From Aulostomus chinensis (Eukaryota; Chordata; Actinopteri; Syngnathiformes; Aulostomidae): a DNA stretch of 64,000 bases. Made by a program: the position numbers and the translations under genes. Below, piece by piece: positions 1-10,840 of this stretch (its first letter is position 1; every line of letters begins with the position of its first letter). The stretch lies in contig JBBMOA010000012.1 in assembly GCA_037954235.1 (NCBI GenBank), positions 13,741,144 to 13,805,143 of the forward strand, in the 5' to 3' direction. Under the pieces are notes generated by a model. That model worked only from the letters and a program-made list of their open reading frames with translations. It had not been told where the DNA came from and did no database searches.

Positions 1-417
1 AGTAGAACATCACCGTAGAGATTTCAGGACTGAGCAATAACAACAAATATATTAATTAGTCAGACGTGTGATAGCACATAAAAATAAACTACAAAACAAC
101 TCCGGAGTTTCATAGATTTTATTGTTCTTTTCAGATATATTTAGAGTAATGGCTGTGTTATGTAACACTGATTTAATGTTCTATTTCAAACATGATTGTT
201 TTAGGGCCTTCATGTTGATGTGAACTCGGATTTTATGTGTTTTATTTATAATCGACCCAAACAAGGAAGTTCAACGGCCTCACCTAAACCTAAAGCTGTT
301 CCCCATGTTGCACCGGTGCCACTTTTATAAGAAAATCACCCAAAGACACGTGCCACCCAGTGTCGGACCAGTTCCATCCCACTCAAGAACCGAGCCTTAG
401 TGAGGGGTCAAACTTAC
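1..417 (-). other. Start of GATD3 intron 1, nothing recognised
   Basis: AT-rich sequence downstream of the GATD3 exon 1 donor. No further exon with the expected GATD3 peptide was seen, and no repeat family was recognised. Confidence 0.6.
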
Positions 418-612
418 CTTCGCACCTGCGCGGCTCAGGTGCACCAGCACGGCGGAGGCTTCGTGGATCTCGGTGCCGTCGTAGACCCCGCAGCCCGACA
501 ACACCACGGCCACACACTTACTCATCTGTGCGCTGTACGACCTCCTCCTGACCGTCTGCACCGTCCGGATTGTCAGCAGGTTCCGACCACAATGTTGCAG
601 CAGGGTGAGCAT
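418..612 (-). CDS. gatd3: GATD3 / ES1-like mitochondrial protein, first coding exon (partial gene)
   Basis: This exon encodes 65 residues, starting with ATG at 610-612 and ending at an AAG|GTAAGTT donor at 416-417, so the gene continues off the left edge. After about 30 residues that look like a mitochondrial targeting leader (Arg/Ser/Thr rich, RTVQTVRRRSYSAQ), the protein reads VALSGCGVYDGTEIHEASA-like, the hallmark opening of GATD3 (C21orf33, ES1 in fish). The family belongs to the DJ-1/PfpI class I glutamine-amidotransferase-like fold, acts in mitochondria and is abundant in fish cone photoreceptors; its exact reaction is unsettled. Only the first strand and the beginning of the first helix are present here, so no catalytic residue can be judged. 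Identity is confident; the intron and remaining exons are not visible. Confidence 0.9.
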
Positions 613-1164
613 GGCGGACGATCAGCTGAGAAGACGCCCCCCTCGTCTCTGTTTCTACTCTATGTGGGTTTATAATCTTCCCCGTCGGAGCGGTACCGCC
701 ATCTCCTGGTGGGAGAGGAGGACTTGAGCAACAGCGACCTCTGCTGGGTGAAGCGCTCATTACAAGAGGCTGGTGGACCGAACTAAGTTTGAGCCGTGAA
801 GAGCACCCATGTTGGTAGCGAAAGTGTTATCAACTTATCATACACAAGTACGTTTTATTATAGTTAAGTAATTGTTTTTCACTAATAGTTTCCATGTCAT
901 GTGACCTACAGACACGAAATGAAGACTAGACGGATAAGACACACATCTATAGCTTGTTATTGCTATTTCTAATTTATATGAATAGTCTAATGACGACTTC
1001 ATTGTTGTTCTTTGTTGTTTTGTATCGTTCTGTTAGCTTCCGTGTCATATGACCTGGAAACTTCCCTCAATACAAGATATTTTTGCAAGATTGCCCTTCA
1101 GAAATCATTGAAACTCTTTGAAAAAATATTCCGGGCAAACTTTACAATTCTACAATTCTACAAT

Positions 1165-1222
1165 TTCATTTACCAGACGCTTTTGTCCAAAGCGACGCAC
1201 AACACAAGCAAGAATTCAGATT
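1165..1222. repeat. Fragment of a common fish interspersed repeat
   Basis: The stretch reading TTTACCAGACGCTTTTGTCC followed by AAAGCGACGCACAACACAAG closely resembles the 'catttagcagacgcttttatccaaagcgacttaca' repeat that recurs throughout teleost genomes. Assignment is from memory of that motif; family and borders are uncertain. Confidence 0.55.
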
Positions 1223-1738
1223 CATTTCATTCACTTATGATATTATTTTAATCACGTGGATGCCGACCAATGCATTTGGTGCACGTTATAAACCCTTTGG
1301 CTGCATTTAACAGACACAAAATACTAATGAAAGTATGATTGGATTTAATCAAGTCAGACGTTAAATAACTGAGCATGCAGTGAAACGCATTGTTAAGAGT
1401 GAGATTATGTTGCTACATTTAATAACTCAACAGTCACAACCTACAAATGCAAATCTATCATTAAAATGGCAACAACAGGAATATTCATAAACACTATTAC
1501 ATTTGGTCCGAATGTTACCATGTCTGAAATTAATGTAGATTTAGATTAAGTTCGAGTTCAAAAAGCAAAGACCGTCTTAAAACTGACAAAAGTTTGATTA
1601 AATCATTACATCGAGTTGAAAACAAATTCCAATAATATTGAATAGTTTAATTATAGTTTCACATTTTAGTGATACAAGTTTTACAACTAAACTGTCTGCC
1701 CTCGTAAGATATTAACTCATCTATCGTCTGTTGGTTTC

Positions 1739-1776
1739 GTCATGTGATTTCGTCGCGTCAATAAAACCACGTGACC
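1739..1776 (+). promoter_or_regulatory. Two CLEAR / M-box-like E-boxes upstream of CLN5
   Basis: GTCATGTGAT (1739-1748) and ACCACGTGAC (1766-1775) lie 58-94 bases before the CLN5 start codon. The CLEAR consensus bound by TFEB/TFE3/MITF is GTCACGTGAC, so the sites match 8 and 9 of 10 positions. A third copy, GTCATGTGAC, sits at 1984-1993 in intron 1. CLN5 is a lysosomal gene and a plausible CLEAR-network member, so the sites are likely functional, but this is inference from sequence. Confidence 0.6.
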
Positions 1777-1832
1777 GGTGAGGCTGAGGAGGCGCCGCCG
1801 TGAGTCTTGCTGGATGTTTACGGGGCTCCAGC

Positions 1833-2110
1833 ATGTCCGTCGCCTGGCTCGTCTGGTTCCTCTCGCTCCTGTTTCTTGATGTTACTGCTCGGTGGAGCCC
1901 TCGGCAACAATGGCCGGTCCCCTATAGGTATGATGAAGGCTAAACTTCTCCTCTGCTTCTTCTCCTTCCGGGCTGTAACGTCAGTCATGTGACTCCTCTA
2001 GCGTCTAAAGGGTAGAGGAAGACTTACTCACTAAATGTAGTTTTAAAACACCATTGTTGTTGTATCCAGGCGCTGGCTGAAGTGTCAATTTGATACTTAG
2101 TTAATTTTAA

Positions 2111-2176
<66 letters not shown>

Positions 2177-4186
2177 TGGGGTGTTATTAATGTCCTTTAT
2201 CGACTTTTAAGCCATGAATAGTTTCTCATCACATATGTCCTAATCTGTTGACCTAAATGTAGAAAACTATCATTTTTAAAGTTGGGGGTCGATGATTTAA
2301 TTAAGATCATAAATCCCTACATAGTCTCTTTAAACAGTTCTCTCTTTTAAATATGAACATTTCCTGACAAAATACTAAAAATGTCAACAACAAAAAGCCT
2401 TCTCGCACAATCATGTCAGAAAGTCAGAGTCAAGACGTCCCCCTCCTGGCTAAAATGGGTTTAACTTCATTTTCATTCGGATGTTTGAGCTTCATTCTGG
2501 CACCGTCAGGCTGTTTTCACATTCATCTCCTGAAGTTTGTCTGTTCCTGATTTGACCCACGAGGTGAATTTCTGACATTCTCAACAAGTGTGGAGGCCAA
2601 ACCTGGTCCAGTGTAGAACCAGTAGAGGTTGGAAACTGGAATCTCTCAGTACAAACGTTTCATTTTGGAGGGGGAAGAAGGGGGAGATGTAACTTAAACA
2701 GTTTTTATGAGATAATAGACTTTTATCAGTGAAATCAGTATCAGATACATTTCTACGGCAAACCGCTCAGGCCAAAATAGGCTTAGCGTAAACTTAGACT
2801 TGGTTCACCAGTTGTAATGAATGAATAAAATGAATCATGACTAAAAATCAGCATTTGTGCCGATTAAAATCACTAAAATGACCAAAACCTTATTTGGAGA
2901 TGTAATCTAACTAATTATTACAAAGCTGATGTGTTTCATACGTCAACAGGCGCTTTGATCGGCGCCCTGATGTGGACCCCTACTGTGAAGCCCTCTACCC
3001 GTTCTGTCCCACCGGCGACCAGGACGGACGCATTCCATACTTGAGAGACACAGATGTCATCTCAGTTTTCCGGCTGCAGACTCCTGTGTGGGAGTTCAAG
3101 TACGGAGATCTGCTGGGCAAGTTTGTGAGTACACAGGAGTTTGTCTTCTTTTTATAGATGCCTTTGAACATTTTTTTTTTACAGTAACTGTGCAAAAGCG
3201 GACATAGTTTGTTCTAGTGAAGTTTTGCAGCCAGCACTGAGCAACGATTTAATGAATAAACACTCCCGTTTCTCTTTTTTTTGACACCACATCGCAGCAC
3301 GTCATGCATGACGCGGTTGGGTTCAGCAGTTCTGAGACAGGGGCCAACTTCACCATGGAGTGGTACGAGCTGTTCCAGCTGGGGAACTGCACCTTCCCTC
3401 ACCTCAGACCCGAGCTGACGGCACCTTTCTGGTGTAACCAGGGAGCCGCCTGCTTCTACGACGGTATCGATGACCTGCACTGGTCAGAGTACGGCACCTT
3501 GGAGAAAATCGGAGAAATCTCTGGTAAGGCTTGTTTGGGCCGCCTCAGCTCGAAGGAGAATGAGGAGATGAATGCATTTGCTAATTTAATTTGATCGAAA
3601 AATGCGTGCTGGTCAGCCTCTTGCTCTCTGACACAGAGGTCCATTGTTGTGTGGTTGAAAACAAGGAGTGCTCCAGAGTTTTCTGTTTCTTTCTCTAGGA
3701 AATCAGTTCAGTGAGCTGGCCCAGTGGGTCCAGGAAGACAACCGGACTGGGATCTACTACGAGACGTGGACGGTGCGTTCTGATCCTGGTCCCAACGCCA
3801 CAGTCTGGTTCGAATCCTACGACTGCTCCCAGTTTGTCCACCGCACCCACAGGAAACTGAGTGAACTTGGAGCCAAGCTGTCCAGCCGAACCCAGACCAA
3901 CTACACCAAGATCTACCTGTACAGCGGAGAGCCCACCTACCTGGGCAACGACAGCACCATATTTGGTCAGCCGGCGCTGAAGAACCTGGCGGCAGACATC
4001 CAGAGGTTTTATTACACTTTCAGACCGCACCAGTCGTTTAAAGACATGGTCGTCAGTGTGTTGGAAGTTTTCGAGAAGGTCCTGATAGAGAAGAACTTCT
4101 ACTTCTACTACAACTTTGAGTACTGGCTGCTGCCCATGAAGCCGCCCTACATGCACATGACATACGAGGAGGTGCCTCTTCCCTGA
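1833..4186 (+). CDS. cln5: CLN5 lysosomal glycoprotein (bis(monoacylglycero)phosphate synthase), complete
   Basis: Four coding exons, 1833-1927, 2950-3124, 3298-3523 and 3699-4186, join in frame with canonical GT-AG borders to give 327 residues. The start is the ATG at 1833, which opens a hydrophobic signal peptide (WLVWFLSLLF). The body matches vertebrate CLN5 throughout, including CEALYPFC, YELFQLGNCTFPHLRPE, PFWCNQGAACFY and YLYSGEPTYLGN. Six N-glycosylation sequons are visible. His94 (in VMHDAVGF) and Cys208 (in SYDCSQFV) are spaced by 114 residues, as are the catalytic human His166 and Cys280 of the NlpC/P60-like fold. CLN5 makes the lysosomal lipid BMP by transacylation, and also has reported thioesterase activity; loss causes neuronal ceroid lipofuscinosis. 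It converges with FBXL3. No truncation or frameshift was seen. Confidence 0.97.
2112..2175. repeat. (GT)n microsatellite in CLN5 intron 1
   Basis: About 64 bases of nearly perfect GT dinucleotides inside the first intron of CLN5, which spans 1928-2949. Apart from this tract and a CLEAR-like site at 1984-1993, nothing was recognised in the intron. Confidence 0.97.
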
Positions 4187-4364
4187 GCAGCTGATTCATT
4201 CTAACATTTGCAGCTTCACTGAAGAACATGGAAAATGTTTTCAGAGGCAAAACAATCGCTCTGGCCCGACTTACCGTATTCCATTACCGACTATACGCAA
4301 CAGAAACATGACCGTTCTTCATTTTTACAGGCAGAAACCACAAAGTGTTATTTTTTGCTTCAAA

Positions 4365-4370
4365 ATTAAA
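4365..4370 (+). terminator. Candidate CLN5 polyadenylation signal (ATTAAA)
   Basis: ATTAAA lies 179 bases after the CLN5 stop codon, followed by an AT-rich stretch. It is the first reasonable hexamer variant downstream, but no transcript end was available for checking. Confidence 0.4.
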
Positions 4371-4462
4371 GTAATTTATAAAAATATTATTAATGGTGCT
4401 GACTTTTCCTCTTGTGCCATTAGCAGGTCAAACGTTTCAACCCTGAGTTGCTGGGAGCAGCT

Positions 4463-4481
4463 CACACACACACACACACAC
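4463..4481. repeat. Short (CA)n microsatellite
   Basis: About 19 bases of CA dinucleotides in the CLN5 downstream region. Confidence 0.9.
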
Positions 4482-4669
4482 GTTGGACTGAGTGTGAGCA
4501 AGACAGATGTTAGATGAGCAGACTAACCTGTGCACTGTGGTGCAAATATCACTTCCAGCATCCGCACGGTGACACTAGAGAACATTGTATATTGTTGTTT
4601 TCCATCACATGACAACATCACAGTGTAATTTTGATGTAAATCAAGTGTTGGTTACGTCAGGCTGACTTC

Positions 4670-4990
4670 CTCGAACTACTAGGTGGCGCTATGACTTAAA
4701 TTCAGCTTGTTGATGACTTCAGTCAAGGACTCATCAAACCTGTGGAGAGAACATCTGAACTTCTGGAGTCCACTTACTACAGTTTGCTGCTTTATGGCGA
4801 AATATCAGCATTGTCCTCCTCGCCGTGGTAACGCCCTTTGACAAAGTCCACCCAGTAGCCCAAGTTCTTAGAGTTTCTGATTAAATTTGAGATGAACCAG
4901 GTTGACACAATATGGAGTGTGAAAAAAAATCAAAACCAAAACCCAAGTCATTTCCTGTTGCCACCAGGTGGCGCTGTGACGAATCCACCA
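4670..4990. repeat. Two copies of a GGTGGCGCTATGAC-type repeat motif, CTCF-like
   Basis: CTACTAGGTGGCGCTATGAC begins at 4676 and CCACCAGGTGGCGCTGTGAC at 4961, in the same orientation and 285 bases apart. Fish genomes carry many interspersed repeats with this core, and it also fits the CTCF core consensus CCASYAGRKGGC closely. The flanks of the two copies do not align obviously by eye, so each may be a separate degenerate insertion. Confidence 0.5.
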
Positions 4991-7369
4991 CAATTTTTGA
5001 ATGCTCTTTTCCTCAATCTTCATCCCTCCACCATAGTTGTGATGGTAATAATGGGACAACAGATGCAAAGCGTACATTCACAAATGTTTATTACCAGAAG
5101 ATCACATGTCCAAAGCAGTTTTTTTCCCTCCAAATTTCAAGACAAGTGACCAGTAGAGCAAAGCAGACGAAGCGTTCGCCATAACAGAAGCAGAACCCGA
5201 GGACGCCGACGTCTTCACCCAATAACTGGATGAGCTGAGCAAACAAGGTTCCAAATAAATGCTGACAACAGGCATTTAAATGAAACAGAAGTTGTTTGTT
5301 TGAAACTCCTCATTTTCGAATAAAAAGCCGACAAAGACGACAGCGACCATCCTTTTAACCAATATTGTATCGAAACACCGTCTTCAAAAAGCTGCTGTTA
5401 CGACAACGCGACTGAATCATGAGACGGGAGATATGTGACTGTACCGCTGAGACGCGAGCGCGCATGTGCACAGGGCGTCGGTGGTCCGGGACCACTACTT
5501 TAGTTAGTCGTCAGTAAGATCCAGTACCAGTACTTGCCCCTCCTTTAGTAGCTTCACTTAGCTATGAGGAAAAAAGCGACTGGACTAAAGGGGATGAAGA
5601 GTGGCTGGAAAATGTTGATTATCTACAAAGACTGATCACAAACAAAACTGCCCCAAAAGTTAAGACTTCACCTTCTAGTGTTTACTGACATAAATCATGA
5701 GTTTGGATTCTATTTTTCATGTTTTTCTGAATGACTGGGTTTACTTTCTACCCATGACTGCCAGTTTTTCTGTTATTCTAGGTTTTTAAGTAGGTCATGG
5801 GATGTTAGCGCTCCTTTCTGTTCCTGAAATTCAAGCAGACGTCTATTGTGTTTTTATCGCCCTGCTACTGGAACGTTGCCCTTCCCTCGCTGAACTGAAC
5901 ACAAAAACAACTGTGCAGCTTTACATTCACTAACTGGAGCGTGATCCCCCAAGTTGTTGGGTTTTGTTTTTGGTAGTGGATCAAGACTGCAACTAAACTG
6001 TGATGACAGGGGGGCGGTGTAAAAAAGAAAGACACGCAAAAAAGAACTCCAAACAAATCTTTCTGCTCGTCTGCTTACTGGTTGTAATGATTCAGGTTAA
6101 TTACAAAAGCAATATTCATATCAATAAATTACACAGCTCATCTTGCCTAGCGACTAGAGTATGAAAAAAGATCCATCTAGTAAAGGAGAACTCGGTTTAT
6201 AAAAGAAACGAGCCGCAGGTTAAGGAGACTTCAAACCCCAAAAGAGGCTGAAATAAAGAAATACGCACATTTCTAGTCATCATAATAATAATAATCAAAC
6301 ACACAGCGTTTTATATACAGATGCATTTGACTTCCTTCTTAAAGGAAAAAAGAAAAGTTTGTTTCATCTGATTTGCCGAATCTCTTCCAACTGAAATGAT
6401 TCTTGGATGGAGAGGATCACTAGTGAATGCCGCGTCCTCTCCTGCACGTACGATGTGTGACTACAGAGCAAACGCTGGCTAGCAGGAGAGCAGCTATTCA
6501 CCACGAAGAGCCGAGGGTTTGAGCTGAAACAGGCAAAAAGCAGAAGATACAAATGAAACCTACCAAGACTTATTTAATGCACCTGAGCGACACAAAAGGG
6601 CTTGTTTTGTATTCACGGCGCTCAATCGAAGCTAATAATCACAGAAATTCGTCCACCGTCCATTTTAAAGCAGTCACGCCATCTACATCTGCCTTTCTGT
6701 GCACTATTTCTCAATACAATTATAGATCCGATTGTTTATAGCTACTTCTATAGATTAAATCTGAACAGAGACCCGCTACAGTCAGAATCATCAGCAACCT
6801 GGGTCCAACTAAGACTGTTCCTTTCATATTGACACCCATAAAACACGCAGTCTGTCCTGACCAGCAATTTGGTTTTCATGTTAAGGTGCTTCAGGAGATC
6901 TACGACTGTACACAAATTAAAAAACAAAAAACAAAAAAAGAGTCATCCAGAAAGCCAATTTAAGTGAGAACAAAAATGAATCCGGATGACTTGGGTAAAT
7001 ATAAATCAACACTGTACACCTTCACATCACAAATACAGAGACGTATATACACATTTCTCTCGCGCTCTCCTGGCCGTCTTGAGTATTTTCAGCAGTTAAG
7101 TTGGGATGTGTGGTTGTGCTCCGGTGAGGAGCGAAAGCGAGAGGCTGTTATGATTTAAATGTGTTTAAAATGAGGATTAAAACCGAGTCACTCCACTACA
7201 ATAAAGTCCTCTCTCAGCTACACTTGACTAAACTCCTTCTGTCACATACACATAATACAAGCAAATAGGAGACCCCTCCCCCCACCTCCATTGTTGCAGT
7301 GTGGTAGTGTAACAACATGCAATTGTGCACCTGGTCGTCTCAATTTCTCCACAATGTAAAAACATTGAG

Positions 7370-7413
<44 letters not shown>

Positions 7414-7759
7414 GCACACACACACAATCATGTCCATAGAACTCAAGATCCAGTTATAAAAACAGTGACTTCTGCCCTCTTACACTGCCGTCTGCAACAT
7501 CTGTGTTGATGGTTGAATATGTGAAGAAGCCAGCTGGGCTAGTTTGGTTTTTACAGTCTGTGTTGAAGCTAGCGAATGTTGTTTCATGACATGATAACAG
7601 TGTGTTGCAATCACGTTACATTCCTGCACTCCACAGGAGTTCAGCAAGTTCTCTGTGTTGGTACCAAACGTGACGTGACCGCAGAGCAGTCTCAACACAA
7701 GCATGGAGGCCATCACAAATCTCCGCCTCAAATCTTTCTGGCTGTTTTTGTTTTTTTTA
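4991..7759. other. CLN5-FBXL3 convergent interval and FBXL3 3' UTR
   Basis: No conserved coding sequence was seen. The right part is expected to be the FBXL3 3' UTR, transcribed leftwards from 7759; its end could not be fixed. A GC-richer patch at about 5450-5540 is unexplained. A CA microsatellite lies at 7371-7428. Confidence 0.55.
7371..7428. repeat. (CA)n microsatellite in the presumed FBXL3 3' UTR
   Basis: About 58 bases, mostly CA with a few interruptions. On the FBXL3 transcript this would read as a (UG)n tract roughly 330-390 bases after the stop codon. Confidence 0.9.
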
Positions 7760-9018
7760 TTACCAGGTGGGCATCATGTCTGGAAACCAGACGCGGCCCA
7801 GGTGCTTGGAAACCTCCCAGTGGATCTCGTCCAGGGAGTATTTATGATCAGGGATCAGCACCTCCTCCATGATGGACAGCTGAGAAAGCCTCCGCCCGCA
7901 CATCTTAACAAACTCCACAAAGGCGCTGCAGGAGACCTCACACTCACCCAGCCCGATGGCCGACAGCTGGGTGCAGTGCTTAGCGATGCGGATTAACTCC
8001 TCATCCAGAGGGCGCAGTCCATTAGCGCACACCACCAGCTCCACCAGACGGGGGCAGTGAAGGCCCACGCGACCCAAGACCTCCTTACTAACTGAGCGAC
8101 CGAAGTAGAGGTGCGTGACAGGAATCTCATCGTTGAAGAAAGGGCCAAACTCATCCTCATAGAGGAAGAAGTACATGACCAGGTTGAATTTGGGAGAGTG
8201 TCGCACCATGGCGTCCCAACTGCTCTTCTTGATGGTGTGAAAGTGCTGGCCCGGGTTCTCGCTCACCACGTCAATACGCAAGTGTTCCAGGTGAACGTGT
8301 TTCTCAGAGGAGAGGGCCAGGAGGAGCTCGTCACTCAGGAGGTGGTAGTTCAGCGCCAGCTCTCTCAGACCGTGGCACTGGTCTGCCACACACAGGATCC
8401 CTGCAAACATGGACATGTGCTCTTAATCCCTCTCAATTCCTCTTCATGTTTAAACACAGATTAAGACTTTTTAGCTACAATACAGCAAAAGGGAGAAAAA
8501 GGTCAGGCAAGTTGCAGCTGAGTCAGTAAATGATGTTTAATTAAAATGGCTCCAGGAAAATGTAAGCAATGGCAGAAACAGGATAACCACGAGTGTTCAT
8601 TCATGAGGACCACGACACTCTGCCAGTCAGCCACTCTCAATGACAACAGTGTATGAAGGCTGGCACCAAAATTACAGGCTCCAACGAAGGCACTGAGTGG
8701 AAAACACACAACAAGACTATTCGACTGGAAGTGAACAACACCAAACGGCTGCAGCGTCTGTTGACGCCCTCAACACCACAAAGACAACAACCGCAAACAA
8801 GAAATCACTGGTCTGAAACATGGACCTACGTACCAGCGGGGGACACGTGAGGGCAGCTGCTCATCTTCAGCAGCTTCAGCGTGTCACTGTTGTTCGCCAC
8901 CAGCACCTTCAGGGACGGGTCGTCCACCGGCGTGTCGTCGATCTTCAGTGAAGACAACGATTTGGAGTTGACGAAGACCACAGTCAGAGCGGAGATGAAG
9001 TGAGACTGTAGACACACA

Positions 9019-9058
<40 letters not shown>

Positions 9059-10445
9059 CAGATCTTTTGATGGACTCTGTCATCATCATCATCTCTTTGA
9101 AAAAGAGGTCAAACTAGCTCCCATCATTCCCTGTCAATGTGACATATGTAAAATTGTAAGGATCGTTCTGTGTTTACAACTGACAACAGAATCAAAGCCA
9201 TACCCCCGTGAACTTACTTTTACATTCAGTTAAAAGTCAACAGTCTCTGAGTGTCAGCTAACAACAAATAAATTCACAAAACAAATTTTATATAAAACAA
9301 AATAGCAAATGTATTTTTTTAAGGCTTCAAATTGAAGGAGTATCAGTGTTTTGTCAGAATGACTCCAGACCATAGTGTCTTACTGTTTCCCCCCCCCCCC
9401 TATGTTTCTTTTTTAAATGAAAGCCCTCCAAAATGTCTTTTGAGCAATGGTGACTGACTTCAGATTTGAATTCTCTCTTTTTTTCTTAGATTAATTCATC
9501 AGTCAAATCTACAGCAACTTCTAGGGGGATGCCATCTGAAAGACTCCTGACCTGTATTGTGTTGTTATCTTTGTAATGCTCAATCTCTGAGGTGAACCAG
9601 AGCTCTGATTCTCAAGAGTTTAAAAGAGTATGAGGACACTCAGGAATATTAAAAAAAAAAGAGGCCTTGGGACGATCACCTCCGTGTCCTCAAACATAAA
9701 TGAGAACAGACGTCCTTCCACTCTCGTCCTCAGATAAGCGGAGAATGTAAAAACTATCTAAAGGTGATGAATTTCTAATCATGATAATGAGATTGCGAAA
9801 CGCAAGTCCTTGCAAATCTGTAAAACAGGATACGAGGCCAACCCCCGGCCCTTGTATTTATGTTAATCCTACCTTTGGAACCTCCATGAAACTGGGCCTG
9901 GCGGTAGAGATGAGCCCCAGGGTCTTCAGTGAGCAGTTCACAAGCTGGGAGAGAATGTCACATGCTGCCTCAGCAGACTCTGTACTGCTGTCCACCTGGC
10001 AAACAAAAAGTTTACATGTCAAAATAGTACTTGTGAATCAGATGTTTGTACACATACACACCATCATTCCCTGTCTCACCTTGAAGCTGACGTACTGCAG
10101 ATGGTTGGAGTGCCTCTTGATGATCTGCTTGATGAGGTCTGGATGAGTAGCTTTCAGGTACGAGCTGGCTGGTTGGTTGAGCTCAAACTCAAAGCATCTC
10201 CACAGCTCTGGCATGTGGAAAGCCTGGTTCCACCCTCGGCACACTTGAGAGGCATAGGCCCTGTCCAGCAACGGAAGGTACTGGAAGATGTGGAGCAGGA
10301 GCTCCTGGGGCAGTCGGGCCCAGTTACAGTCCAGTGAGTCACTAGACTGCATGCTCATCTGCTTCCGCACCTTCTTGCAAGCCTCTGGCGGGCTTTTACT
10401 GGGGGAGCCCTCGCTGTCGTCCTCACCTCCCTTCACTCGCTTCAT
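7760..10445 (-). CDS. fbxl3: FBXL3, F-box/LRR cryptochrome ubiquitin-ligase subunit, complete coding region
   Basis: Four coding exons, 10080-10445, 9873-9995, 8834-9005 and 7760-8400, join in frame to 433 residues (human FBXL3 has 428). The start is the ATG at 10443-10445, which follows the splice acceptor AG directly. A variable acidic/Ser-rich N-terminus precedes the F-box (LPQELLLHIFQYLPLLDRAY), which binds SKP1; leucine-rich repeats follow. The protein ends in WFPDMMPTW, and in mammals this terminal Trp plugs the FAD pocket of CRY2. The mouse clock-mutant positions (After-hours Cys358, Overtime Ile364) are Cys and Ile here, at 363 and 369. FBXL3 targets CRY1/CRY2 for degradation by SCF in the nucleus, setting circadian period. 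It is tandem with and downstream of MYCBP2. No damage was seen. Confidence 0.97.
9022..9054. repeat. (GA)n microsatellite beside an FBXL3 acceptor
   Basis: About 33 bases of GA on the plus strand, hence a CT-rich tract on the transcript, 17 bases upstream of the acceptor of FBXL3 exon 8834-9005. It probably serves as part of the extended polypyrimidine tract. The rest of this intron (9055-9872) shows nothing recognisable. Confidence 0.9.
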
Positions 10446-10689
10446 CTTGAAACACAGAGATAACAAGGGTCTTATTATCATTACATACCAGTCCTCCCAG
10501 AGAATGTACACACTCTGGAGGAGGGACTGCAGACAAATCACTGTCTTTTTGAAAAACAAGTCAAACAAGCCCATGTTGTTTACTATACATGAACAATATG
10601 CATTACCATAATGCATAGTTCTGTGGGTAGGAAGTGACGTCAACATAAAACAATACTTGATTTCAAATTCAAATAATAGTAAATTAACA

Positions 10690-10840
10690 GCCTCAATCAG
10701 TCGGTACCAGAGAGAACCCACACAGGTACAGGGAGAACATGGAGACTCACACAGAAAGATCACGTGCCTGAGCTGGGGCTCAAACCTGAAACCTTCTTGC
10801 TGAGAGGCCACAGTGCTGACCACTGCACCACAGTGCCGCC
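10690..10840 (-). mobile_element. tRNA-derived SINE in FBXL3 intron 1
   Basis: Read on the minus strand, the element opens with GGCGGCACTGTGGTGCAGTG, contains an A-box-like TGGTGCAGTGGTCAGCA and a B-box-like GGTTTGAGCC, and continues into the 'agaaagatcacgtgcc...catgttctccc' body typical of fish SINEs. The cloverleaf is too degenerate to be a real tRNA. It lies 245 bases upstream of the FBXL3 start-codon exon. Family name uncertain. Confidence 0.75.

Larger units (their letters stand above)
613..1832. other. GATD3-CLN5 head-to-head intergenic region
   Basis: The two genes diverge from this 1.2 kb stretch, so both promoters should lie in it: that of GATD3 near 613-800, where GC content is raised, and that of CLN5 near 1735-1832. 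The middle is AT-rich and holds one fish repeat fragment (about 1165-1222). No conserved coding sequence was seen. Confidence 0.7.

Noticed and set aside
3695..4156. 153-codon minus-strand open frame under CLN5 exon 4
   Set aside because: It is the antisense shadow of a conserved CLN5 coding exon and has no recognisable protein features.
7242..7446. Cys/Val-rich open frames over the CA repeat
   Set aside because: Produced by translation of a dinucleotide microsatellite.
10690..10840. Possible tRNA gene
   Set aside because: A and B boxes are present, but the cloverleaf is degenerate and the sequence continues into a typical SINE body.
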